From Psychromicrobium lacuslunae (GTDB lineage: Bacteria > Actinomycetota > Actinomycetes > Actinomycetales > Micrococcaceae), in contig NZ_CP011005.1 in the NCBI RefSeq assembly GCF_000950575.1, positions 2,170,001 through 2,234,000 on the forward strand: a stretch of DNA of 64,000 nt. The letters are read 5' to 3'. Positions 17,353 to 25,544 of this stretch are shown here, in pieces. Below the pieces are notes generated by a model, which saw only the letters and a list, made by a program, of their open reading frames with translations, made no database searches and was not told the DNA's origin. The first letter of the stretch is position 1, and every line of letters starts with the position of its first letter. A program made the position numbers and the translations under genes.

Positions 17353-17518
17353 TCAGCATCGACAAGCCGGAGACTTCTTCGTTCTCGTCAAAATCGACCC
17401 GCACTTCTTGAGTATCAAGCGCTCCTGCAGCGTCCGCACGCGCTAGGAAGGCGCGCAACTCCCCCAGGCTCAGAACATTTGCGTCGAAAGTTAGTTCAAG
17501 CTTCATTCCAAGTGGCAT
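17345..17518 (-). CDS. Small acidic hypothetical protein, 57 aa
   Basis: Frame from ATG 17518 to TAG 17345. The protein begins 'MPLGMKLELTFDANVLS' and ends in an acidic segment, 'VRVDFDENEEVSGLSMLIS'. It alternates hydrophobic and charged residues like a small beta-alpha fold and uses codons like its neighbours. I do not recognise a family. It overlaps the end of the TetR gene by 8 bp and lies between it and the CPBP protease gene. An internal ATG at 17506 gives a 53-aa alternative. Too short to be secure, but the frame looks protein-like. Confidence 0.55.
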   Translation of the reverse strand: MPLGMKLELTFDANVLSLGELRAFLARADAAGALDTQEVRVDFDENEEVSGLSMLIS

Positions 17519-17590
17519 GGCTACAGTATGGCAGCTTGATTCGGCGGCCGGATAGAGGCATTTTCTCGTTTGCTGGAACGGGATCGGCTC

Positions 17591-18244
17591 TCAGCCAAAG
17601 ACCGCCGGCAGTAGCAGTACCATTCCGCAACTCCAGCATAGGTGCAACACGATGGAGGAGATCAACCCCTCGGTCCGCTGCTTCTCCCGCTGCGCGGCCA
17701 GTCCGATGATCAACGCGGCAAAGACCAACAACGGGATCCCCATTGCGGCGGTGACCAATAAATAGAGCACGATCGAAATCGTGCCAGCTTGCCGGACCGA
17801 GAAAAGGGCCTGGTCAAGGATCAATTGGCGAAAGAAAAGCTCCTCCCCCACACCGGCTAGCACCGCGACCAGCAAGGTCAGCAGCAACGGGCCTTGGCGG
17901 GCATTGTCCAGCAGACCCTGGACCGGAATCGCTAGCCCCGGCACACTCTTGACGACGAGCGCACCGAGAAGAAAAACGCCAAGCAAGGAAAGTCCCCAGA
18001 GCGCCCCGCGGCCGATTGCTTGAACCGGGCGAGGGCCCAGAATTGCCGCCCGGTTCCCCCAAAGCAGCCAAGCCACGAAATACACTGCAGCCGCAGAGAA
18101 GGTGCAAAGATAAAAAAGGCCTCCACCTCGAGAGGTCTTAGTGGAGAGAAAAAGCAGAACGGCGACTGCGAGTGCGGGGATTCCCACGGTTATCAGCTGT
18201 CGACTCAACTCGCGAGGGGCCCGGCCGGACTGGGAGCTATTCAC
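17591..18244 (-). CDS. CPBP-family intramembrane glutamic metalloprotease (CAAX protease-like)
   Basis: 217 aa with about six to seven transmembrane helices. The diagnostic EExxxR motif is 'GEELFFRQLI' near residue 134. The second and third motifs appear as 'FAALIIGLAA' (with the expected His not obvious there) and 'IVLHLCWSCGM' near 199 with the conserved His. In bacteria the family is linked to bacteriocin self-immunity or membrane-protein processing. No bacteriocin gene is seen next to it. Confidence 0.82.
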   Translation of the reverse strand: MNSSQSGRAPRELSRQLITVGIPALAVAVLLFLSTKTSRGGGLFYLCTFSAAAVYFVAWLLWGNRAAILGPRPVQAIGRGALWGLSLLGVFLLGALVVKSVPGLAIPVQGLLDNARQGPLLLTLLVAVLAGVGEELFFRQLILDQALFSVRQAGTISIVLYLLVTAAMGIPLLVFAALIIGLAAQREKQRTEGLISSIVLHLCWSCGMVLLLPAVFG

Positions 18245-18305
18245 TGCGTCCTATCGGTTCTGAACTCGAGACATATGATTGAGCCTAGTTAACCAGGAGG
18301 CTTTT

Positions 18306-19754
18306 ATGAACCCAGGATCGTTCGAGGTCAGAAGAGCAACGGTTACCGGCGGCACCGGTTTTGTCGGGTCACAGCTGATTTCCGAGCTTATTGAGCGTGG
18401 CTGGGCGGTGCGGGCGCTATGCCGCAGCCGAGCTAAGGCGCTGAAAACGGCCTGGGGTGCCGCCATTACACCGGCTGGACAGCCGGCCGGGGCGGGGCAA
18501 GTCGAGGTCATCGAGGGTGACGCTCGTCGTGAGGAAGATTTGGACGCCAGCCTGAGCGGTAGCGAAGTGGCTTGGTATTTGCTTCATTCAATGGCAACAG
18601 CGAAGGATTTTCGGCGTGCCGAATCGGATATCGCAGCCAAGTTCGCTCGTGCCGCCTCACGCAATAATCTTCAGCGCATCGTCTACCTCGGCGGTTTGCA
18701 TCCCGAAGGGGAGGAACTCTCCGAGCACCTCGCCTCGCGCGTCGAAGTAGGAAAGATCCTGCTTTCATCCGGTGTTCCTACCGCGGTCTTACAAGCTGGC
18801 GTGGTGATTGGCACTGGCTCGGCGTCGTTCAAAATGCTCCGGCATTTAGCCGAGCGACTGCCCGCCGCGATCGGCCCTCGGTGGCTAAAGAATCTGATTA
18901 CCCCGATTAGCGTCCGTGATGCCGTTTACTACCTCGCCGGGGCAGCTGACCTGCCCTCCGAGGTGAGCCGGTCTTTTGATATTGGCGGACCAGAGTCAGT
19001 TCCCTACGCCGATTTGATCAAACGGTATGCGAAAGCCGTCGGGCTGGTTCCTCGAACCGTACTCAGCGCACCGGTGATGACGCCGAACCTCGGCTCGCAG
19101 TGGATAGGCCTGGTCACCCCGGTGCCAAGCTCTCTAGCCAAGCCGCTGGTGAACAGCCTGCTGCACGACACAGTCGTCAAAGAGCGCGATATCGAAAGCT
19201 ACCTGGGGAAACCTCCGGCGGGCCTTGAAAGCTTCAACGATGCCGTGGCCAAGGCAACGCAAAAAGTTGACACCAAGAGGTGGCCAAAAACATTCCTTGG
19301 CACAAGTGTTGCGGTGCTCGGCTGCGCTGTGGCTGGCTCCATCCTCACCGATCCGAAGAGCTCCTGGTACCGGAATCTGAAGAAACCAACGTGGCAACCT
19401 CCGCCCCTAGCTTTCCCACTGGTGTGGACAGCGCTCTACGCTGATATCGCGGCCATTTCCTCCCTGGTAATCGCCGATGCCGAGGAGAACCAGCAGCATT
19501 ATGAGGCAAAGAGGTATAGGGCGGCGCTCGGGCTAAACCTGGTGCTGAATGCTAGCTGGTGCGGCTTGTTTTTTCGCTCTAGACGACCGCTGCTAGCGAC
19601 CGTCGGGGCAGCAGCCCTGGCCGCGAGCACTGTGGATCTGGTGATCCGGGCCACGAAGTCCGCGCCGCAACGCGGCATCGCTTTAGCTCCCTATGCCATC
19701 TGGACCTCCGGGGCCGCCGTCCTCAGTGCAACGATCGCCCGGCTCAACCGCTAA
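18306..19754 (+). CDS. Fusion of an NAD(P)-binding SDR domain with a C-terminal TspO/MBR membrane domain
   Basis: 482 aa from ATG 18306, which has a perfect AGGAGG; an upstream ATG at 18279 lacks one. Residues about 8-320 are an atypical SDR: 'GGTGFVGSQL' nucleotide loop, then 'RIVYLGGLHP' and 'FDIGGPESV'. Residues about 330-482 are TspO-like with five hydrophobic helices: 'WYRNLKKPTWQPPP' (353-366), 'FPLVWTALY' (370-378), 'NASWCGLFF' (415-423), 'LAPYAIWT' (460-467) and a terminal Asn in 'IARLN'. TspO proteins bind porphyrins and related ligands and take part in oxidative or photo-stress. The join suggests redox chemistry tied to a membrane-bound tetrapyrrole or carotenoid ligand. Confidence 0.88.
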   Translation: MNPGSFEVRRATVTGGTGFVGSQLISELIERGWAVRALCRSRAKALKTAWGAAITPAGQPAGAGQVEVIEGDARREEDLDASLSGSEVAWYLLHSMATAKDFRRAESDIAAKFARAASRNNLQRIVYLGGLHPEGEELSEHLASRVEVGKILLSSGVPTAVLQAGVVIGTGSASFKMLRHLAERLPAAIGPRWLKNLITPISVRDAVYYLAGAADLPSEVSRSFDIGGPESVPYADLIKRYAKAVGLVPRTVLSAPVMTPNLGSQWIGLVTPVPSSLAKPLVNSLLHDTVVKERDIESYLGKPPAGLESFNDAVAKATQKVDTKRWPKTFLGTSVAVLGCAVAGSILTDPKSSWYRNLKKPTWQPPPLAFPLVWTALYADIAAISSLVIADAEENQQHYEAKRYRAALGLNLVLNASWCGLFFRSRRPLLATVGAAALAASTVDLVIRATKSAPQRGIALAPYAIWTSGAAVLSATIARLNR

Positions 19755-20005
19755 GCAAGCGCAGTTGCTGCCAAAGCCACAGGGGCACCGGTAAAATCCA
19801 GCTAAAACCCAGGCGATGTGCAGCTTTTCGAAATGTCAGGTCACAAGCATTATGAATTCCTCATAATGAGTAATCTTAGGTAATTTCTTCATCAAGTTAC
19901 ATTAATTAACTAGAGGTAATTTTATTTGAATATCTGAATCCACGGTGATTGTTTATTAATTGTCAGATCATAATTTTCACCTCAGATAATTCAAGGAGAT
20001 ATGAA

Positions 20006-20992
20006 ATGCTCAAATCACGTATAGTTGCGGCATCAATCGTCGGTTCCGTGGTGGCCGCCGCGTTTATCGGAGCCCCGGCGGCCCTTGCCACTGGAGCCCC
20101 AGCTTTCGATCGGAAGCCGTCGTCGTTGGCTACCATCACCGTTGCCGATACCGACCCGGCCAAGCCTACCTATGTCGGGCCAACCCAGAACACCTTGTCA
20201 CGAAGCGCACTAGCTGCTCCAACCGCGACCTTCCAGGTGAACTACACCGGTTTTACCCCGGAGGCTCAGGCGGCTTTCCAGCGGGCTGTGGATATTTGGG
20301 CCAGCAAGATCAGCTCGCCGGTACCGATTACGATTGACGCAAATTTCTCGGCCCTCGCCCCGGGGGTTCTCGGCCAGGCTGGAGCCAGCGCACTGTATAA
20401 GAATTTCCCAGGCGCCGAGAAGACTGATACCTACTACGTCGACGCGATCGCCAATAAGCAAGCGGGCAAGCAGCTAGACCCGTCGGCAGACATTCAGGCC
20501 AGCTTCAGCAGCTCGTTCACTAACTGGCACTTCGGGGCTGAACCGGCACCCGCTGGGAAGTATGATTTCACCAGTGTGGTGCTACACGAGTTAGGCCACG
20601 GGCTCGGCTTCCTAGGCGCTGGCAACGTCTCAGGCACTAAGGGAACGGTTCGCTATCAGAACACCCCGATCTCCTACGATCTTTACACCAAGGATTCCGC
20701 TGGGAACGCGCTAACCAGCTTTGCCAACAACTCCTCCACCCTGGCCACAAAATTGACCAGTGGGAATCTGTCCTTTGACAGTAGCCAGGTCCGAACGGCG
20801 AACAACGGCAACGCCGCGAAGATCTACGCGCCCTCCTCTTGGGAAGGCGGCAGTAGCTACTCCCACCTTGACGAGAGCACCTACCCCGCTGGCAATCCGA
20901 ATTCGCTGCTGACTCCGAAGATCGGCAAGGCCGAGACCATCCGCGACCCGGGAAGCATCACTCTGGCCATTTTGGACACCATCGGCTGGTAA
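20006..20992 (+). CDS. Secreted zinc metalloprotease with HExxHxxGF motif
   Basis: 328 aa from ATG 20006 (AAGGAGAT upstream); an overlapping out-of-frame ATG sits at 20001. Residues 1-28 are a signal peptide (basic 'MLKSR', hydrophobic core, 'ALA' cleavage). The active site is 'VVLHELGHGLGFLG', H194, E195, H198, of metzincin or gluzincin-like type; the third ligand is not obvious. 'GGSSYSHLDES' near residue 285 and the end 'ITLAILDTIGW' resemble the C-terminal sub-domain of matrixin-like proteases. The upstream gap is AT-rich and the gene stands alone, so it is probably separately regulated. Confidence 0.82.
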   Translation: MLKSRIVAASIVGSVVAAAFIGAPAALATGAPAFDRKPSSLATITVADTDPAKPTYVGPTQNTLSRSALAAPTATFQVNYTGFTPEAQAAFQRAVDIWASKISSPVPITIDANFSALAPGVLGQAGASALYKNFPGAEKTDTYYVDAIANKQAGKQLDPSADIQASFSSSFTNWHFGAEPAPAGKYDFTSVVLHELGHGLGFLGAGNVSGTKGTVRYQNTPISYDLYTKDSAGNALTSFANNSSTLATKLTSGNLSFDSSQVRTANNGNAAKIYAPSSWEGGSSYSHLDESTYPAGNPNSLLTPKIGKAETIRDPGSITLAILDTIGW

Positions 20993-21096
20993 TCTCAGCT
21001 AATGTCACGGGTGTAATCGGCAGTACGAGTAACCTTCAGATCTAATTTCATCAGGTCTCTCGGTGCGACTAGTAACTCGGGCGAAATCTTTTAGTT

Positions 21097-21151
21097 AGCT
21101 GTAGCGCATGGTGGTTCCGCTCTTGAGGTGGAACCACCATGCGCTACAGCT
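21097..21151. terminator. Bidirectional terminator-like hairpin, 22-bp perfect arms
   Basis: AGCTGTAGCGCATGGTGGTTCC and its exact reverse complement flank an 11-nt loop. TTTCTC follows on the plus side, and AACTAAAAG on the minus side. It lies between the convergent metalloprotease and NAD-binding genes. The arms are longer than termination needs. Confidence 0.7.
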
Positions 21152-21237
21152 TTCTCAAATCTCTCATTCCCAGCAGATCAAAAAGTCTTTGCTAGTCTGC
21201 GCTCTGAGTCGACCCGCTGAGTCGACGCCCATCTGAC

Positions 21238-21924
21238 TCACAACCCGGTCTTTTCCAGGCTAAGCCGGTGAAAGACCGCCACTTGCGCTCCCGACTGACG
21301 GAGCATTGTCAGTTCATCATTAACTGCCCTGGCTAGCTCCAGATAACTCAAGTCAACCCCCTCAACCAGTTGCGGGGCGGCTACTTCGACCCGGCCAAGG
21401 CGGTTCTCGGCGTGCAGCAGTGGCGGCGGAGTTACCACGGCCCAACCGAGGTCGGCAACTTGCTGCTCCAGATACTGCACTGCCCTCAAGTGGGCTGTCG
21501 CGAAGGGCTTCAACCGGGCAGGGAAAAGTTCGCTGCTATCCATCACCAGACCACCGTCAGGGTGCCGTAGCGTCGCGGCGAGACCGATCGTCACCAAACG
21601 TCGGATTCCGTTCACTCGCATTGCCTCGACCAGCCCCTGTGTGAGATCCCGGTAGAAGTTCTGGTCGAAAGACTCAAAGGAGTCCGGGGGCGCACTAAAG
21701 GGCGTCACCGCGCTCACTACCGCTTGATGTCCGGTCACCAGACCGGTCAGTTTTTCGATCGACCTGACGTCACCCAGGACGGCAGTGAGTCCCGGCCGTT
21801 CTATGAACTGTTTTTGTGCGAGTGATCTGACCACTCCAGTAACTTCCCAGCCTCGCTCTAGTGCATCCTGCACTATTGCGCCGCCAGCTCGACCTGCCGC
21901 CCCAAAAACCAAAATCTTAGTCAT
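21238..21924 (-). CDS. NAD(P)H-binding SDR-like protein
   Basis: 228 aa from ATG 21924, with GGGAG 6 nt upstream; earlier starts at 21936 and 21960 lack this. 'ILVFGAAGRAGGAIVQDAL' is the Rossmann loop, and 'LVTIGLAATLRHPDG' follows. It fits the NmrA/YwnB-like group with a divergent HxlR partner, a common redox- or quinone-responsive arrangement. The substrate is unknown. Confidence 0.82.
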   Translation of the reverse strand: MTKILVFGAAGRAGGAIVQDALERGWEVTGVVRSLAQKQFIERPGLTAVLGDVRSIEKLTGLVTGHQAVVSAVTPFSAPPDSFESFDQNFYRDLTQGLVEAMRVNGIRRLVTIGLAATLRHPDGGLVMDSSELFPARLKPFATAHLRAVQYLEQQVADLGWAVVTPPPLLHAENRLGRVEVAAPQLVEGVDLSYLELARAVNDELTMLRQSGAQVAVFHRLSLEKTGL

Positions 21925-22002
21925 TGCTGCTCCCATCGGAAATACCTCGAAGAGCCTCAACGCTATGACGGTAGTACCTTGTTACTTCAACGAAACAGAC
22001 TC

Positions 22003-22368
22003 ATGACCAAACAATCAATACAGATCTTCGACTCGGCTTGCCCGCTCTCAAGTTTTCCAGCACAGCTAGGCAGCAAATGGCAGACCATGATCCTACTATC
22101 GCTCGCTGAGCAGCCAAAGCGATTTACTGAGCTTGAGGCAGGTTTAGCCAAGGTGACTAGGAAAGTACTTAGCGAGACCTTACGCCGCATGGAGCACGAT
22201 GGTTTCGTACTCCGGACGGATTTCTTCGATAACCCACCTAAGGTTAGCTACTCCCTCACCGAACTCGGCCTCAGTCTGTTGCCACTGATCGAAGCTAGCC
22301 GGGAGTGGACACGGGAACATTTCGCTTCGGTACTCGCCGAGCGCGAACGGCGCAGTTCAGCTGATTAG
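22003..22368 (+). CDS. HxlR-family transcriptional regulator
   Basis: 121 aa from ATG 22003. The HxlR signature is Cys near the N-terminus ('FDSACPLSSFPAQLGSKW', C at about 13), then 'KRFTELEAGLAKVTRKVLSE' as recognition region and 'VSYSLTELGLSLLP' as the wing. HxlR proteins with this Cys often sense quinones, aldehydes or diamide. It is divergent from the NAD-binding protein gene; 'agta' and 'tact' half-sites at 21973-21986 between them could be its operator, weakly supported. Confidence 0.85.
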   Translation: MTKQSIQIFDSACPLSSFPAQLGSKWQTMILLSLAEQPKRFTELEAGLAKVTRKVLSETLRRMEHDGFVLRTDFFDNPPKVSYSLTELGLSLLPLIEASREWTREHFASVLAERERRSSAD

Positions 22369-22371
22369 GTG

Positions 22372-22410
22372 AGCTGGATGGGGTGCCCCCCTGCAAAACC
22401 CCACCCAGCT
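22372..22410 (+). terminator. Hairpin behind the HxlR gene
   Basis: AGCTGGATGGGG pairs with CCCCACCCAGCT (one mismatch) around a 15-nt loop, 4 bp behind the HxlR stop. The U-tract is poor. Confidence 0.45.
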
Positions 22411-22605
22411 GGGCTGGTTTCAAAGCCCCCAAATGTCAGCGGCAAAATACTATACTGCCTGCCGCTCTGAAACCCTCCCGACAAAATGAATAGCATTAAT
22501 TAATGACATTCCGCGCCCTCAGGTGATTACAAAACTGAAACAGTTTGCTGTTAAATCACGGGGATCGTTTCTTTCGAACGTGATGAATCGCCCGGCGCGG
22601 AAAGT

Positions 22606-22890
22606 TCAGCTGACTTCCTGAATCGGCTGTCCGCTGCGATAGCTCGGCTGTTTCCGGCCCCAAATGAACCACCCCAGAGGACCGAGGAACGGGAAGGCGA
22701 AAACCACCAGGATCCACAGGACTTTGCCGCCCCCGGTTAACACCCGCGAGCTCAAGACCGAGATCAGGGCCGAGATAAACAGCACCAAAAGGGCAATGCC
22801 AACCACGATCAGCCCGACCACCAGAGCGACTCCCAGGGCCTGTTCGGCCGAGTTAGCCTGTTCGGCCGCCAACACTGCTTGGTAGATCAT
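22606..22890 (-). CDS. PLDc_N-domain membrane protein
   Basis: 94 aa with two helices. The C-terminal half 'GGKVLWILVVFAFPFLGPLGW', followed by 'FIWGRK', is the phospholipase-D N-terminal (PLDc_N) module common in actinobacterial small membrane proteins. There is no PLD catalytic domain. Function unknown, perhaps membrane-stress related. It is a single gene between unrelated neighbours. Confidence 0.75.
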   Translation of the reverse strand: MIYQAVLAAEQANSAEQALGVALVVGLIVVGIALLVLFISALISVLSSRVLTGGGKVLWILVVFAFPFLGPLGWFIWGRKQPSYRSGQPIQEVS

Positions 22891-23232
22891 TTTCTGTTCT
22901 CCTACTGGTATGTTCTGCGTCTTAATCGCCTATACCTCCAGATAATCACAGATCTCACGAGCGAACGTCAGACCTGGATGGGATCTAGCCCCTCGATAGA
23001 TCGTCCGCAAGGATGAATTCGAGCCACCGGTAAAGAAACGAGACAGTTCCGAGGCCTGAGAATCTCCTGTCGCGAAGGCGAGAACGAGCCGACCTACGCT
23101 AGGCTCACGACTACAGCAGAGAAAGCCGGGAATCCGGAACTTCTCCACAACGGTATAAAGGCTTGATTCCGCGACTTTGAATCGTGCGCCGAGTCGTTCT
23201 CACTAATCTTTAGCAACGAAGGAGTTGACACC
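22891..23232. other. Intergenic region without a convincing gene
   Basis: 342 bp between the divergent PLDc_N gene and the DHFR-like gene. A 72-codon minus-strand frame (22930-23148) is present but has no ribosome site or recognisable motif. The right end holds the GAAGGAG ribosome site of the DHFR-like gene. I see no clear operator or RNA structure. Confidence 0.5.
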
Positions 23233-23808
23233 GTGGGACTCACCATTTGCGATATGTCCGTCTCAGTGGACGGCTATGTAACCGGGCCTCATGACAACAG
23301 AGAGAATCCTTTCGGAGACGGCGCTCAGGACCTTCATGCCTGGCTGCGACCCTCCGCCTCGGATCTAGATCGGAAGGTTCTCGAACAGGCGATACGCTCA
23401 GTTGGCGCGATCGTGATGGGACGCACCTCCTTTGAGAAGAATGAAGGTGACGGCGGTTGGGGCGACGCCGGACCAATGGGCGACATTCCTGTCATTGTGC
23501 TAACCCATCGACAGCCCGAGCGCCAATATCCCGAAGTGTTCACCTTCATCTCAGACGGCGTGCAGAGCGCACTCGAGACAGCTCAACGCGTCGCCGGAGA
23601 CAAAGACGTTCACCTTTTCGGCGCGACAATCATGCAGCAAGCACTCCCCCTAGGATTCGTTGACGAGATCCACCTGCATATCATGCCGGTTCTCCTCGGA
23701 GGCGGCACAGCATTGTTCGGAACACTCGATTCGACAATCGCCCTTGAAAGGATCTCAGCCGACCCATCCACCACAGCGACCCACCTGCAATACCGCGTCC
23801 TGCGATAA
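23233..23808 (+). CDS. Dihydrofolate-reductase-like / RibD C-terminal domain protein
   Basis: 191 aa starting at GTG 23233 behind GAAGGAG. The protein starts 'MGLTICDMSVSVDGYV', the beta-1 strand of the RibD_C fold. 'IVMGRTSFE' is near residue 62, 'VHLFGATIMQQAL' near 126, and 'HIMPVLLGGGTALF' near 150 is the classical end motif. It belongs to the YyaP/YwjB group of putative NADPH reductases; the substrate is unknown. It is not the housekeeping FolA. Confidence 0.85.
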   Translation: MGLTICDMSVSVDGYVTGPHDNRENPFGDGAQDLHAWLRPSASDLDRKVLEQAIRSVGAIVMGRTSFEKNEGDGGWGDAGPMGDIPVIVLTHRQPERQYPEVFTFISDGVQSALETAQRVAGDKDVHLFGATIMQQALPLGFVDEIHLHIMPVLLGGGTALFGTLDSTIALERISADPSTTATHLQYRVLR

Positions 23809-23860
23809 AACCAGCTAAGGGCAGACCCCCGAATTTGATCTGCGTGATTCCGAAACCAGA

Positions 23861-23884
23861 AAAGCCCCGGAATCCCGGGGCTTT
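23861..23884 (-). terminator. Intrinsic terminator behind the tRNA pair (also serves the DHFR-like gene)
   Basis: AAAGCCCCGG and CCGGGGCTTT pair around a 4-nt loop. On the minus strand the stem is followed by a TTTTCT run, 6 bp behind tRNA-Met; on the plus strand it lies 52 bp behind the DHFR-like gene. Confidence 0.8.
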
Positions 23885-23889
23885 CACGG

Positions 23890-23963
23890 TAGCGGTGGGG
23901 AGGCTCGATCTCCCGACCTCACGATTATGAGTCGTGCGCTCTAACCAACTGAGCTACACCGCC
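23890..23963 (-). tRNA. tRNA-Met (CAT, elongator)
   Basis: 74 nt without encoded CCA. The acceptor stem is GGCGGTG/CACCGCT, the D-arm contains TAGCTCAGTTGGTTAGAGC, and the anticodon loop is CTCATAA with CAT. The T-arm contains GAGATCGAGCCTC, a slight variant of TTCGA. Standard elongator pairing (no C1:A72) excludes initiator tRNA. A CAT anticodon could also be tRNA-Ile2, but the body resembles actinobacterial elongator Met. Confidence 0.9.
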
Positions 23964-23975
23964 ATAAATGAGATT

Positions 23976-24014
23976 GGCTCGTGTCTGCCGGCCAAAACCG
24001 CCTTGACACGAGCC
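23976..24014. repeat. Stem-loop in the tRNA-Thr/tRNA-Met spacer
   Basis: GGCTCGTGTC and GACACGAGCC form a perfect 10-bp stem around a 19-nt loop between the two tRNAs. It has no U-tract, so a processing element is more likely than a terminator. Confidence 0.5.
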
Positions 24015-24026
24015 TCCTCATTTGCG

Positions 24027-24098
24027 AGCCCCCCACCGGAATCGATCCGGTGACCTCGTTCTTACCAAGAACGCGCTCTACCACTGAGCTAGGGGGGC
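24027..24098 (-). tRNA. tRNA-Thr (GGT)
   Basis: 72 nt. The acceptor is GCCCCCC/GGGGGGC, the D-arm contains TAGCTCAGTGGTAGAGC, the anticodon loop is CTTGGTAA with GGT, and the T-loop is ATCGATT. CCA is not encoded. It is 63 bp upstream of tRNA-Met on the same strand, probably one transcript. Confidence 0.93.
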
Positions 24099-24263
24099 AA
24101 CAGATGAATACTTTACCAGTCGTTTCGGGCTAGTGGAAATCAGCAATCTTCGTTGCGTTAAGTCGCCGCCCTAAGCGCCGAAAATTCCGCCAAAATAAGG
24201 CTAGACGCCGGCCCCGTTCCGGCATAAGCTCGGGCGGATAGCAACACAACGGGCACTCGATGA

Positions 24264-24518
24264 GTGAAAGCTTCCAGCCAGTCGAAAGGATCGAGCATCA
24301 GCGGCAAAGCAACCAATTTCGACTACCTCGTCACGAGCAATAGTGAGGTGGTAATTAGCCATCACGGTAAGAAAGCCACCGTCTTGCGGGGCAAGCGAGC
24401 CCAAGACTTCCTGGACGACATCGAACGCGGCGATCCGCAGGAACTGATGGCCCGCTTGACCGGGAACTACAAACGCGGCAACGAACGCCTGGCCCGCCAG
24501 CACCCCCGGAACCGCTGA
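24264..24518 (+). CDS. Small conserved hypothetical protein
   Basis: 84 aa from a GTG start. 'NFDYLVTSNSEVVISHHG' then 'KATVLRGKRAQDFL' and 'DPQELMARLTGNYKRGNER' is a pattern I recall from many actinobacterial small proteins with no assigned function. The basic C-terminus and short strands suggest a nucleic-acid-binding or ribosome-associated role, as speculation only. The start is uncertain: an ATG at 24260 is in another frame and no good ribosome site is visible. Confidence 0.72.
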   Translation: MKASSQSKGSSISGKATNFDYLVTSNSEVVISHHGKKATVLRGKRAQDFLDDIERGDPQELMARLTGNYKRGNERLARQHPRNR

Positions 24519-24582
24519 CCACTTCATCGCGGCCACACCAAGCCTCGGCTCCCCATGCTCGCCTGCCCATGCTCGCCCACCC

Positions 24583-24656
24583 CCGCGAGTTCGCTTCCGC
24601 TTCTCGGATTCGCCTGCAAAACCCCACGATTTCGCGCGCTGGAAGCGAACTCGCGG
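24583..24656. repeat. Long-loop inverted repeat, member of a GCGAGTTCG palindrome family
   Basis: CCGCGAGTTCGCTTCC and its exact reverse complement (16-bp arms) surround a 42-bp loop. The outer CACCCC/GGGGTG extends the stem past a bulge. The plus-strand order GCGAGTTCG, 8 bp, TCTCGGATTCGC recurs with the same spacing at 25543-25571. It lies 36 bp behind the stop of the MBL gene. Confidence 0.75.
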
Positions 24657-24692
24657 AGGGGTGTTCGAACCGGGGCGAGGTTTTGGGAGCCG

Positions 24693-25526
24693 CTAACGAT
24701 AGGGCCAGTAGTCCGCGACTCGCACCTGCTCGAACCATTCCTGCTCTACCCTGAGATACGGGCCGTGCCCTGGGAGCAACAGACGAACATTAAGTGGCTT
24801 GAGCTTCTCGATCCCTTGCGCGATCAGCTCTGGTTGGTGATGAAAAAGCTTGGGCAGCGTTTGTGGGCCCTGCCAGCGGCTCAGCGGGTGCCCAGTGACC
24901 ACCACATCGCCGCTCAGCAGCACTCCGGCTTCGGGCAGGTAGAGGGCCAGATGCCCGCTGGTGTGTACACCGGTAAGAATTAGCTCGGCAGCCCCTGGCA
25001 GCGCCCCCAGCACCTCTGCGCTCACCTCCTGGGGTTCGGCCACCGAGACATCGCTAAGGCCGCCCACGCGCACCGCATGCCTTAACCAGCGCAGCACCCG
25101 CGGAATCATGACTCGCCAGCCAAAATCGGCCAAGGTGACTTGTTCACTGACCTCACGCCGTAAATTGGGCAGCTCGAGTGCGTGAGCATAGATCGGAATC
25201 CCCTGCTCGGCGAGAAACTTTGCCGAGCCAATGTGATCGGAATGCGCATGGGTGACCACGACGCCGCAGCAATCGCTCAGCTCCAGGCCGCACCAGGCAA
25301 TTGACTCAAGTAGCTTCTCGCGGTCCCCCGGATAACCGGTATCCACCAGGAGGAAGCGTTCCGACCCTGGATCGGAGGTTTGCTCCCCTCGCTGTGGCTC
25401 AGCTGATTCTTCCTTGGGCTCGGCTCCGGCGACGTCCCGAATGATGGTCCAGTTCGAGGCCGGGCCCTGCACGAAGAAAATTCCGCTGGCGACCTCACTG
25501 ACGCTGTCCTGCACCTTCCATCTCAT
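24693..25526 (-). CDS. Metallo-beta-lactamase-fold hydrolase
   Basis: 277 aa. The HxHxDH zinc motif is 'THAHSDHIGSAKFL' near residue 92. Further ligands are 'GVHTSGHLALYL' near 199, 'GDVVVTG' near 218 with the bridging Asp, and 'LLLPGHGPY' near 258. It is glyoxalase-II-like and probably hydrolyses a thioester or lactone. The start at ATG 25526 has GGAGGG directly adjacent; the GTG at 25514 is an alternative. The gene is bracketed on both sides by related palindromes (24583 and 25545). Confidence 0.87.
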   Translation of the reverse strand: MRWKVQDSVSEVASGIFFVQGPASNWTIIRDVAGAEPKEESAEPQRGEQTSDPGSERFLLVDTGYPGDREKLLESIAWCGLELSDCCGVVVTHAHSDHIGSAKFLAEQGIPIYAHALELPNLRREVSEQVTLADFGWRVMIPRVLRWLRHAVRVGGLSDVSVAEPQEVSAEVLGALPGAAELILTGVHTSGHLALYLPEAGVLLSGDVVVTGHPLSRWQGPQTLPKLFHHQPELIAQGIEKLKPLNVRLLLPGHGPYLRVEQEWFEQVRVADYWPYR

Positions 25527-25544
25527 CCCTCCAGCTTAAACAGC

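Noticed and set aside
22930-23148. 72-codon minus-strand frame
   Set aside because: No ribosome site, no motif, irregular composition.
24693-25526. Beta-lactam resistance by the MBL-fold protein
   Set aside because: Motifs fit the broad glyoxalase-II-like hydrolase group; no signal peptide and no resistance context.
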